From positions 1 through 8,962 of the forward strand of contig PKXI01000138.1 in NCBI GenBank assembly GCA_003133425.1: a DNA stretch of 8,962 nucleotides, in the 5' to 3' direction. The notes under the pieces were generated by a model. The model was not told where the DNA came from and did no database searches. It was given only the letters and a program-made list of their open reading frames with translations. Positions 1 through 7,500 of this stretch are shown piece by piece. Position 1 is the stretch's first letter. Each line of letters begins with the position of its first letter. Position numbers and translations under genes: made by a program. The DNA comes from Acidobacteriaceae bacterium. Its GTDB lineage: Bacteria > Acidobacteriota > Terriglobia > Terriglobales > Acidobacteriaceae.

Positions 1-131
1 CGCCGTCACTACAAAATCACGCACCTGCGCAGAGGTTCCCTAAAGCACATGCTGTTTGCGTACCCGACGAGTGGCTCAAATATGACGCGGATGCTTTAGA
101 GAGATCATGGGTATGTGTGGACATGGAGGAA

Positions 132-204
132 CCGTTTTGCAGGGGGGGTACATCGAGACGCCCGGAATTGGAAGGCTGTGCCAGCTCGCCACCCCTGCAA
201 ACGG
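132..204. repeat. Interrupted inverted repeat, 13-14 bp arms
   Basis: The left arm CCGTTTTGCAGGGG (132-145) and right arm CCCCTGCAAACGG (192-204) are reverse complements over 13 bp with a single extra T bulged in the left arm. The arms enclose 46 nt, within which CGAG (154-157) can pair with CTCG (185-188). The arms are GC-rich and would form a long hairpin in RNA from either strand. No T-run follows on either strand, so it is not a canonical intrinsic terminator. It lies about 94 nt beyond the yihY stop codon and could be a transcript-end stabiliser, an extragenic palindromic element, or the remnant inverted repeats of a small mobile element. Only the repeat itself is seen directly. Confidence 0.7.
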
Positions 205-271
205 AAGAAAAAGTGGATGGAGCGGATTAATAGGAAGCACCTGACCGCAGACAGAAATAGATCCTAAATAG

Positions 272-286
272 CCGCGTGCGGCGCGG
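272..286 (-). terminator. Weak hairpin just past yihY stop, possible terminator
   Basis: CCGCG (272-276) and CGCGG (282-286) form a 5-bp stem with a 5-nt loop, 12 nt beyond the yihY stop codon on the minus strand. In yihY transcript orientation it is followed by CTATTTA, which is only weakly U-rich. The stem is short, and overlapping alternatives exist (GACGCGCGTC at 286-295 is itself a palindrome). Treat it as a tentative terminator at best. Confidence 0.22.
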
Positions 287-297
287 ACGCGCGTCTA

Positions 298-1281
298 TTA
301 CGCTTGCCGATCTTCTCGGATGACAGTCAGATTTGAAGCGCTGGCAAGACGCATCTCGGCGGCGGCTCCTTCGATCTCGCTGTTGATCTCGGCGCCGAGA
401 AGCAGCATGAGGCCGGTGATGTAAAACCACGAGAGCAGAATGATGACCGCGCCGAGGGAGCCGTAGGTAAGAGAGAAGCTGGGAAAGTAATGGATGTAGA
501 CGCGGAGGCCCAGGGAGCAGAGAAGCCAGCCGGCGATGCCGATGGCGCCGCCGGGCGTGAGCCAATGCCAGCAGCGGGTTTTGACATTCGGCGCCCAGTA
601 GTAGATGACGGCGAAGGCCAGGGCGAGAAGAACCGTTGCAACGAACCAGCCGATCACTCTCGACGTGATGGAAGCTGCGGCTGCGAGCAGATCCTGGTGG
701 ATGGCTCGATGCGCCAGCGCGGCGAGGAAGTCGCCTCCTAGCAGGGATGCAAGGCCGATGGTGACGATGACGGTGAGGGCGACAGTGAGTGCGATAGCAA
801 AAATCCTGGCGACAAAGAAGGAACCGCGGTCTTCGACTTTGTACACGTCGTTGAGCGTGTCCTGGACGGCAGAGATGCCGACCGAAGCGGACCAGATGGC
901 GGCAATGAGGCCAAATGTCAGCTTGCCGGAGCTGGCCGCGGCGGTGGTTTCATTGAATGTTTTCAGCACCGCGCCGAGGGCGGCCGTGGGAATGACCAGG
1001 GTGAGGTAGTCCAGAAGCCGGTCGTAGAACTGGTGGGCGGACTGCGCGGCTAGGCCGAGGATGGAACTCGCGCTGAAGAGGGTGGGAAAGAGCGCAAAAA
1101 GGAAGTAAAACCCGAGCTCGGCGGCACGGCCGAAGATGCGGTCGAGGAGCATGGATCTCCATGTGCGCACGGCGAGAACACGGATGGGAACACCCTGCAG
1201 ATCCCAGAGTGAACGCAAGGGCCAACGAGACACGAACTCCCATACTCGCTTTTCAGCGCGGTTCTGTTGCTGGCCGGGCAT
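298..1281 (-). CDS. yihY: YihY/virulence factor BrkB family inner-membrane protein
   Basis: A 327-residue polytopic inner-membrane protein of the YihY/BrkB (formerly RNase BN) family; normal family size is about 280-420. After a basic cytoplasmic N-terminus (about residues 1-45) come about six membrane segments, near 56-80, 121-145, 155-181, 208-230, 243-262 and 272-297. Family signatures are visible: the first helix with FLFALFP, IWSASVGISAVQDTLNDVY (129-147), YYWAPNVK followed by PGG (about 227-245), and YGSLGAVIILLSW...LLGAEIN (273-300). The short C-tail is hydrophilic. I chose the ATG at 1281 because GAAGGA lies 6 nt upstream; a GTG at 1320 in the same frame would add 13 residues but lacks a good Shine-Dalgarno. 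The gene is divergent from the omp85-tamB pair. The old RNase BN label is known to be wrong for this family. Its role is not settled; some members have been linked to envelope lipid transport, and that reading for this protein is inference. Confidence 0.93.
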   Translation of the reverse strand: MPGQQQNRAEKRVWEFVSRWPLRSLWDLQGVPIRVLAVRTWRSMLLDRIFGRAAELGFYFLFALFPTLFSASSILGLAAQSAHQFYDRLLDYLTLVIPTAALGAVLKTFNETTAAASSGKLTFGLIAAIWSASVGISAVQDTLNDVYKVEDRGSFFVARIFAIALTVALTVIVTIGLASLLGGDFLAALAHRAIHQDLLAAAASITSRVIGWFVATVLLALAFAVIYYWAPNVKTRCWHWLTPGGAIGIAGWLLCSLGLRVYIHYFPSFSLTYGSLGAVIILLSWFYITGLMLLLGAEINSEIEGAAAEMRLASASNLTVIREDRQA

Positions 1282-1287
1282 AATCGA

Positions 1288-1293
1288 TCCTTC
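1288..1293 (-). promoter_or_regulatory. Ribosome binding site deciding the yihY start
   Basis: On the minus strand GAAGGA precedes the ATG at 1281-1279 with a 6-nt spacer. This is the only good Shine-Dalgarno near the N-terminus and argues against the upstream in-frame GTG at 1320-1318, which is preceded only by AAGCAAACAGA. Confidence 0.65.
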
Positions 1294-1460
1294 AACGTCA
1301 GGTTGCTTGGGTCCGGACACTCTGTTTGCTTAGATGCCGACTCGCACATCCCCGACCGCACGGAGCGGTGACGCATTCTGCGCACGAGCTCCAAAAAGTG
1401 CCGTCCGTACGTAGATGATCAAACCGGCTCGAGTGAATGGGCATCTCATTAACCGGTGAA

Positions 1461-1485
1461 GCGATTTGCCCACCGCGGTGCGATT
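1461..1485. promoter_or_regulatory. Palindrome CACCGCGGTG with flanking GCGATT repeats, possible operator
   Basis: A perfect 10-bp palindrome (1471-1480) is bracketed by two copies of GCGATT (1461-1466 and 1480-1485), 19 bp apart start to start, roughly two helical turns. It sits 26-70 nt upstream of the candidate Omp85 starts, where a regulator site would be expected. A 10-bp GC palindrome can arise by chance in DNA of this composition, so the operator reading is a weak inference. Confidence 0.2.
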
Positions 1486-1550
1486 GAGAGCGTTCGGGTA
1501 TTTCTTTGTCAAACTCAAGAAGCTCGATCTATGCTCCATGCCCCCGCCGT

Positions 1551-4523
1551 ATGCCCCGATGGATGCGCGCGGTGGCAGTAGTGTGCGTCCTGGCGGGCGC
1601 AGCTTCAGGCCTTTCTTCTCAAGGCGGATCGGCGCCCGGTAACCAGACCCCCGCGAATCCAGCGACCGCTGCGCAGATTCTTTCCAGCTATGAGGGGCAG
1701 AACGTAACGGCGATTGAAGTCGCCGGACGCCCGCAATCTGCTCCATCGGAGTTCGAGCCGCTTCTGGTTCAGAAGCCGAATGAACCATTTTCAAGTGACA
1801 AGGTGAATCGCACACTTGCCGCGCTGAAGGCCAGCGGGAAGGCCAAGGATGTGCGCGTGGAGGTGGATGCAGAGGCGGACGGCGTCCGTGTGCTGTTCAT
1901 CCTGGAACCCGCCGACTATTTTGGGATCTTTCAGTTTCCGGGGGCGGCGCGATTCAACTATGCGCGGCTGGTGCAGGTGGCCAACTTCGAGGCGCAGACG
2001 CCTTTCAATGCGGCTGATGTAGAACAGGACCAGAAGTCGCTGATCACCTTCTTTCGGCAACAGGGATACTTTCAGGCGAAGGTGGATGCGGAAGTCGTGG
2101 CGGACTCCGCGAACGGGCTCGCCAATATTTTATTCGCTTGCCAACTGAACCATTCGGCGAAGTTCGGAACGCTGGACATTGAGGGCGCGAGCGCTGAAGA
2201 AACCGCACCGCTGAGCCACAGCTTGCAGACGTTATGGGCACGCGCGCGGGGCGCGGCGATTCGTCCGGGGCGCGCCTATCACTACTCCACGCTCACCAAG
2301 GCGACCCAATACCTGCAGACACAGCTTGAAAAGAAGGGGCAACTGGGAGCACAGGTGACGCTTGCGGGCGCGGAGTACCACGCCGACACCAATCGCGCAG
2401 ACATTCACTTCGCCGTGAAGCCAGGGCCGGTTTCGACGGTCACGATTGAAGGCGCCCACCTGTGGAGCTGGACACGGAAGGCGCTGCTGCCTGTGTACTT
2501 GGGCGTGGGCGTTGACGAAGAGTCGGTAGAAGAAGGCAGGCAGGCGCTCATCTCATATTTCCAGGCGAAGGGTTATTTTGATGCGAAGGTTGACGCCCAG
2601 CTCAAGACCGAACCAACCGGCAAGACAGTTCTCTACCAGATTACGAAGAAAAAGAAGCACAAGGTTGCCGCCTTGGAGCTCTCGGGAAACAGCAAGCTGT
2701 CGGCATCGGAACTGACGCCGCATCTTGCCGTCACGAAGGGACACCTGTTTTCGCCGGGGAACTTCAGCCAGCAGCTTTTGCGCTCCAGCGTGAACAGTCT
2801 GAAGGCGGTGTATCAGTCTGAGGGCTTCAGCAGCGTGCAGGTGACATCGAGCGTCACCAACCGCGGCGGAGACATCAGCGTGCAATTCCGCGTAACTGAG
2901 GGGCCGCGGGACGTGGTGAACTCGCTGACGATCCAGGGCAACGACACGCTGCCTGTTGCGCAGTTTGCGTCGGACGGATTGAAGGTGGCGGCGGGACAGG
3001 CGTATTCGCAGGCACACGTGGAAGCGGACAGAGCCAACATTGTTGCGCACTATTTACAGGCCGGGTATCTGAATTCTAGTTTTCGCGAGACGGCAACAGA
3101 AGTATCGAAGGATGACCCTCACCACATTAATGTGGTGTACCACATCTACGAAGGACCGAAGGTGATTGCCGGAAGCCTCATAACCATGGGACGTGAACAT
3201 ACGAAGCAGCGATTGATCGACCAGGATGTTTCCGACATTAAGCCGGGGGAACCGTTGACCGAGTCGCAACTGCTGCTGGCCGGCAGCAGGCTCTACGACC
3301 ACACCGGCGTGTTCGATTGGGCTGAGGTGGATCCAAAACGGCAGATCACTACGCAAAGCGCGGAAGACGTGGTGGTAAGAGTGCACGAGTCGAAGAGGAA
3401 CGAGATCACTTACGGTTTTGGATTTGAAGTGATCAACCGGGGAGGCAGCATTCCGAGCGGAACAGTGGCGCTGCCGAACCTGCCGCCTATTGGCCTGCCG
3501 CCGAATTTCACGACAAGCCAGGTGACGTTTTACGGACCGAGAGGAACGTTTCAATACACGCGCAACAACGTGGGCGGAAAGGGCGCTTCGCTTTCGTTCA
3601 CGGGATTCGCGGGAAGGCTCGACCAGCGCGGCGCGGCCTACTATATTGTGCCGGACTTTCGCTGGTCGCGGTGGAAGGCAACCACATCTGTTTCCGCCGA
3701 TCGAAACGAAGAGAACCCGTTGTTTTCCTCGCAGCAGGAGCTTGCCAGTACACAGTTGCAGCGACCGTTGGACAAAGCGCAAAAGAACACGCTGTTTCTT
3801 CGCTATAGTTTCAGCCAGACTGACCTGACGCGTATCCTGATTCCAGACCTGGTGCAGGCACAGGATCAGCACGTGCGGCTTTCCACGCTGAGCGCGAACC
3901 TGACGCGCGACACCCGCGATAATCCGCTGGACGAGCACAAAGGCGTGCTGCAGTCAGCGGAACTGGACGTGAACGCGACGAAGCTGGGATCGAGCGTGAA
4001 CTATGCGAAGTTTACCGGCCAGGCGGCTTTCTACAAACAGGGCTTTCACAACATCGTGTTTGCCAACAGCCTGAGGATTGGGTTGGCGCAACCGTATGCC
4101 AACAGCCGCGTGCCGCTCAGCGAGGAGTTCTTTACGGGCGGCGGCAACTCGCTGCGTGGATTTCCCCTAAATGGCGCGGGGCCGCAGCGCCAGGTGGACG
4201 TATGCAGTTCGGGGTCGAGCAGTGACTGCGTCAAGATCCTGGTCCCCAGCGGAGGCAACGAACTCCTGCTGATCAACGCGGAGGCGCGCATTCCGCTGCC
4301 GATCAAGAAGGGGCTGGGCCTGGTGACTTTCTACGATGGCGGGAATGTGTTTCCGACGGTGGGATTTCACGATTTCACTTCGCTCTACAGCAACAACGTG
4401 GGCCTGGGGCTGCGGTATGCGACGCCGGTGGGCCCGGTTCGGATTGACCTGGGGCGGAATCTGAATCCGATTCAAGGGATCAACGCAACGCAGTATTTCG
4501 TCAGCATCGGGCAGGCGTTCTAA
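1551..4523 (+). CDS. BamA/TamA-family (Omp85) outer-membrane assembly protein with seven POTRA domains
   Basis: Outer-membrane beta-barrel insertase of the Omp85 superfamily, 990 residues from this start. A signal peptide (1-19, MPRWMRAVAVVCVLAGAAS) has a likely cut after AAS. I count seven POTRA repeats, each ending in a short beta segment: about 52-120, 122-199, 202-292, 294-369, 370-453, 454-537 and 538-616. The barrel (about 617-990) shows TRDTRDNP (785-792), the L6 motif LRGF with Arg869 (868-871), FYDGGNVF (927-934), TPVGPVRIDLG (958-968) and a C-terminal Phe (IGQAF), the typical beta-signal. Cys885 and Cys893 follow the L6 motif and precede GGN, as the L6 disulfide pair does in E. coli BamA. 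E. coli BamA has five POTRAs and TamA three, so length and domain count are larger here. tamB begins 11 nt later, which suggests a TamA-like partner role, but BamA itself pairs with TamB in some phyla, so I give no symbol. No Shine-Dalgarno is clear: TTG 1506 (15 residues longer) and ATG 1563 are alternatives; an in-frame stop at 1485 bounds the frame. Confidence 0.93.
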   Translation: MPRWMRAVAVVCVLAGAASGLSSQGGSAPGNQTPANPATAAQILSSYEGQNVTAIEVAGRPQSAPSEFEPLLVQKPNEPFSSDKVNRTLAALKASGKAKDVRVEVDAEADGVRVLFILEPADYFGIFQFPGAARFNYARLVQVANFEAQTPFNAADVEQDQKSLITFFRQQGYFQAKVDAEVVADSANGLANILFACQLNHSAKFGTLDIEGASAEETAPLSHSLQTLWARARGAAIRPGRAYHYSTLTKATQYLQTQLEKKGQLGAQVTLAGAEYHADTNRADIHFAVKPGPVSTVTIEGAHLWSWTRKALLPVYLGVGVDEESVEEGRQALISYFQAKGYFDAKVDAQLKTEPTGKTVLYQITKKKKHKVAALELSGNSKLSASELTPHLAVTKGHLFSPGNFSQQLLRSSVNSLKAVYQSEGFSSVQVTSSVTNRGGDISVQFRVTEGPRDVVNSLTIQGNDTLPVAQFASDGLKVAAGQAYSQAHVEADRANIVAHYLQAGYLNSSFRETATEVSKDDPHHINVVYHIYEGPKVIAGSLITMGREHTKQRLIDQDVSDIKPGEPLTESQLLLAGSRLYDHTGVFDWAEVDPKRQITTQSAEDVVVRVHESKRNEITYGFGFEVINRGGSIPSGTVALPNLPPIGLPPNFTTSQVTFYGPRGTFQYTRNNVGGKGASLSFTGFAGRLDQRGAAYYIVPDFRWSRWKATTSVSADRNEENPLFSSQQELASTQLQRPLDKAQKNTLFLRYSFSQTDLTRILIPDLVQAQDQHVRLSTLSANLTRDTRDNPLDEHKGVLQSAELDVNATKLGSSVNYAKFTGQAAFYKQGFHNIVFANSLRIGLAQPYANSRVPLSEEFFTGGGNSLRGFPLNGAGPQRQVDVCSSGSSSDCVKILVPSGGNELLLINAEARIPLPIKKGLGLVTFYDGGNVFPTVGFHDFTSLYSNNVGLGLRYATPVGPVRIDLGRNLNPIQGINATQYFVSIGQAF

Positions 4524-4525
4524 AC

Positions 4526-4532
4526 GGGGGTG
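4526..4532 (+). promoter_or_regulatory. Ribosome binding site of tamB in the 11-nt gap
   Basis: GGGGGTG lies between the omp85 stop (4521-4523) and the tamB ATG (4535-4537), resembling GGAGGTG with one change. The core is 4 nt from the ATG, a little close. The 11-nt gap supports one transcript and possible translational coupling. Confidence 0.5.
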
Positions 4533-4534
4533 CT

Positions 4535-7500
4535 ATGAGTGTTTCTGAATTGCTAGCTGAACTTCGTGATCCGTCGAACCCCCGCTGGCACAAGGCGCGC
4601 CACCCGTTTTTCAAGGTGATGGCTTGGATTGCACTGGGGATGACGGCGGTGACGTTGATCGTTACCGTTGGCGTTGCGATCTTGCTGAACAATGCGCGGT
4701 TTCACAACTACGTGATTCGTACCGCGGAGTCGCAGGCCAGCGAAAGTCTGGGCGTACGTGTGCAGTTGCAGAATTTCGCAGTCCATTTTTCGAACTTGAG
4801 TGTAGACCTCTATGGAGTCACGATTGATGGAGCGAGTCCGTATCCGAATCCACCCCTGCTGCAGGCGGATCATGTGCGGACTGCACTCCGCATTGTGTCG
4901 ATCCTGAGCAAGACGTGGTACCTGGACAGCTTTCAGCTCGACCATCCAGTGGTGCATGTATTCGTGGATTCAAAGGGCGTTTCAAATATTCCGGCGATCA
5001 AGAGCAGCGGGCAGGGCAACACCACATCGGCGTTCGATCTGGGCGTGCGTCATGCGGTGCTGGAACACGGAGAGATCTACTACAACGACGAGCCGGCGGA
5101 GGTCGCGGCGGATCTACATGACCTGGAGTTCAAGGCGTCTTTCAACAACCTGCTGAAGAAGTATTCAGGCAGGCTGGCGTATTCCAATGGGCAACTGGTA
5201 TACGGCGCGTTGCATCCGGTGGCGCACAACCTGGAGGTGCAATTTGATGCGACGCCCACAACATTCCAACTGACGCAGGCGAAGCTTACGGTTGGCAAGT
5301 CGGTGGTGTCGATGGCCGGGGTGCTGAACAACTACAACAATCCCGAAGTGCAGGGGCACTACGACATTGTTCTCGACGGCAAGCAGGTGGGCGAGATTTT
5401 TAGGGAGCCCACAGTGCCGACGGGGACGGTGCACACAGCAGGGACGATTGCGTTCCAACAGGCGGTGGGGCGCGCGGAGTTCGATGCGCTGACGGTGGAT
5501 GGGAACCTGGACAGCCGCGGGCTGGAGGTTCGTACACCAGCGATCCGCGCGCAGATCTATGACATTGCGGCGCACTATGGGCTGGCGAATGGCGATGCGG
5601 TGTTACGCGATCTGCGTGCCAGGATGCTGGGTGGCGTAGTGACTGCGCAGGGCACCATGAAGAGCATCAGCGGCAATCCGCATTCGGAGGTGACGGCGGA
5701 GGTGCGCGGTGTTTCGCTGGCGGACATTGTGCGAGCGCTTGGGCCAGCGGCGCAGTCCAGCCAGGGGACGGTGACAGGAGCGTTAAACGCGGTCGCAAAG
5801 GCGAAGTGGGGAAGGAGCTTTCGCGACGTTGTAGCGCACGCCGATGCGACCGTGAAAGGGCAGGTGCAGCGAGGTCGCGGCGCTTTACCCCAGGCGCCAC
5901 CGCCGGGGAACACGGCGAATGCCGGCGCGGCGCCGGCGACGTTCCCGCTCGAGAGTGCTATCCATGCCACTTACACCGGGAACAATCAGCAACTAGCGCT
6001 GGATCAGAGTTTTGTGAAGACGCCGCAGACCGACCTGACCATGAACGGTGTGTTGAGCAAGCATTCGAGCGTGAGCCTGCATTTGCAGGCCAACGACTTG
6101 CGCGAAGTGGATGCGCTCGTGGAGATGTTCCGCACGCCAGCGCAGGGACAGACGATGCAGCCACTGGGACTCGCGGGAGCTGCGACATTTCGGGGAAATG
6201 TCCAGGGGACCACGGCGGCGCCGCATTTGATGGGTCAACTGACGGCGACGAATCTTCAATTCAAGGGAACGAGCTGGAAGGTGTTTCGCGCCGAGGTGCA
6301 ATGTAGCCCGTCGCAGCTTAGCCTGCAAAGCGCCGATCTGGAACCCGCATCGCATGGACGCATCACCTTCAGCGCGAGCATAGGGCTGAGCAAGGGTACG
6401 TTCACCGAGAACAGTCAGATGCAAGTTCAACTGAACGCGTCGCAGGTAGACATTGCGGACCTGACCAGACTAGCGGGGCTGCAGATTCCCGTGACCGGCA
6501 CGCTGAGCGCGGCGATTACCATGCATGGAACGGAGCTGAGCCCGGTTGGGAATGGGAATATGTCGCTGACGAAGTTGACGGCCTACGACCAGCCGGTACA
6601 GTCGGCGAAGTTGACGTTTGCGGGCACGGGAGACGAGGTGCACGGCGACCTGGCCGTGGAACTTCCTTCGGGGAGCATCAAGGGAAAGGCGAGCGTGCGC
6701 CCGCGCGAGAAGACCTACACGACAGAGTTGGACGCGACCGGCGTGGACTTGGGAAAGCTGCAGGCGGTAGTTTCGAGGAACCTGAAGATAACAGGCGTTG
6801 CGGGCCTTCGTGCGAAGGGACAGGGTTCGTTCGACGATCCGCAGGTGAACGCGACGCTTGAAATTCCAGCGCTGGCAGTGCAGGGGCAAAACGTTAACAA
6901 CGTCAAGCTGCAGGCGAACGTCGCAAACCACGTCGGGTATGCCACGTTGCAGTCGTCCGCGGTGAATACTTCAATCCAGGCGAAGGCAAAGATTGAGTTG
7001 ACTGGGGATTACATTGCGGACGCGACGCTCGATACGCAAGGCATTCCGCTGGGTCCGCTGATTGCCGCGTATGCTCCGCAGGCCGACGGCGTGACCGGAG
7101 AAACGGAGCTTCATGCCACACTGCATGGGCCGCTCCGGAACCAGAAGCAGCTTGAGGCGCACGTGACCCTTCCTGTGCTGAAGGTGGCGTACGGCAACAC
7201 GGTTGAGTTGGCAGCATCAGCGCCCATACACGTCGACTACAAGGATGGGGTGATCAACGTGCAGCGCTCTTCTGTCCACGGAACGGACACGGACCTGCAG
7301 TTTGAGGGGAGCGTTCCGGCCAGCGGCGATGGACCTATGGCGTTGATGCTGGTGGGTTCGGTGAACATGCAACTAGCACAGCTGTTCAATCCGGATATCA
7401 GAAGCTCGGGGCAATTGAAGTTCAACATCGATTCCCATGGCCCGGCGAGCGGTACGAATTTTGCAGGACAGATCAATATTGTGGATGCGAGTTTTGCTTC

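Larger units (their letters stand above)
1..297. other. Left-edge intergenic stretch without a supportable gene
   Basis: I see no convincing gene here. One plus-strand frame stays open from the window edge to a TAA at 228-230, but it is cysteine- and charge-rich, has no family signature and runs through a strong inverted repeat, so I do not call it. The minus strand has stops in all frames close to the left edge. The stretch lies immediately downstream of the yihY stop and holds the inverted repeat at 132-204 and a small GC hairpin at 272-286, both described separately. Confidence 0.6.
1282..1550. promoter_or_regulatory. Divergent intergenic control region between yihY and omp85-tamB
   Basis: This interval must contain the promoters for both directions, since the two flanking transcription units point away from each other. 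I could not find a convincing -35/-10 pair on either strand, so I name no promoter. Visible elements are a 5-bp hairpin ACCGC/GCGGT (1355-1369) and the palindrome at 1471-1480. No tRNA, small RNA or short gene is evident. Part of it (1506-1550) would be coding if the Omp85 protein starts at the TTG at 1506. Confidence 0.5.

Noticed and set aside
3..230. Plus-strand frame open from the window edge to TAA at 228-230, a possible 3' end of an upstream gene
   Set aside because: No family signature, five cysteines in about 75 residues, and it crosses the strong inverted repeat. Without the sequence to the left it cannot be supported.
1282..1320. Upstream GTG start for yihY at 1320
   Set aside because: It lacks a good Shine-Dalgarno, while the ATG at 1281 has GAAGGA with ideal spacing. 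The extra 13 residues show no membrane or family feature.
3054..3938. Long open frame (294 codons) on the minus strand
   Set aside because: It is the antisense shadow of the Omp85 gene, whose plus-strand frame has clear POTRA and barrel motifs. The antisense product is Arg/His/Val-rich with no recognisable domain.
5921..5937. Perfect inverted repeat GCCGGCGC-G-GCGCCGGC
   Set aside because: It lies inside the tamB Ala/Gly-rich linker codons, where GCC/GGC/GCG runs generate such palindromes by composition alone.
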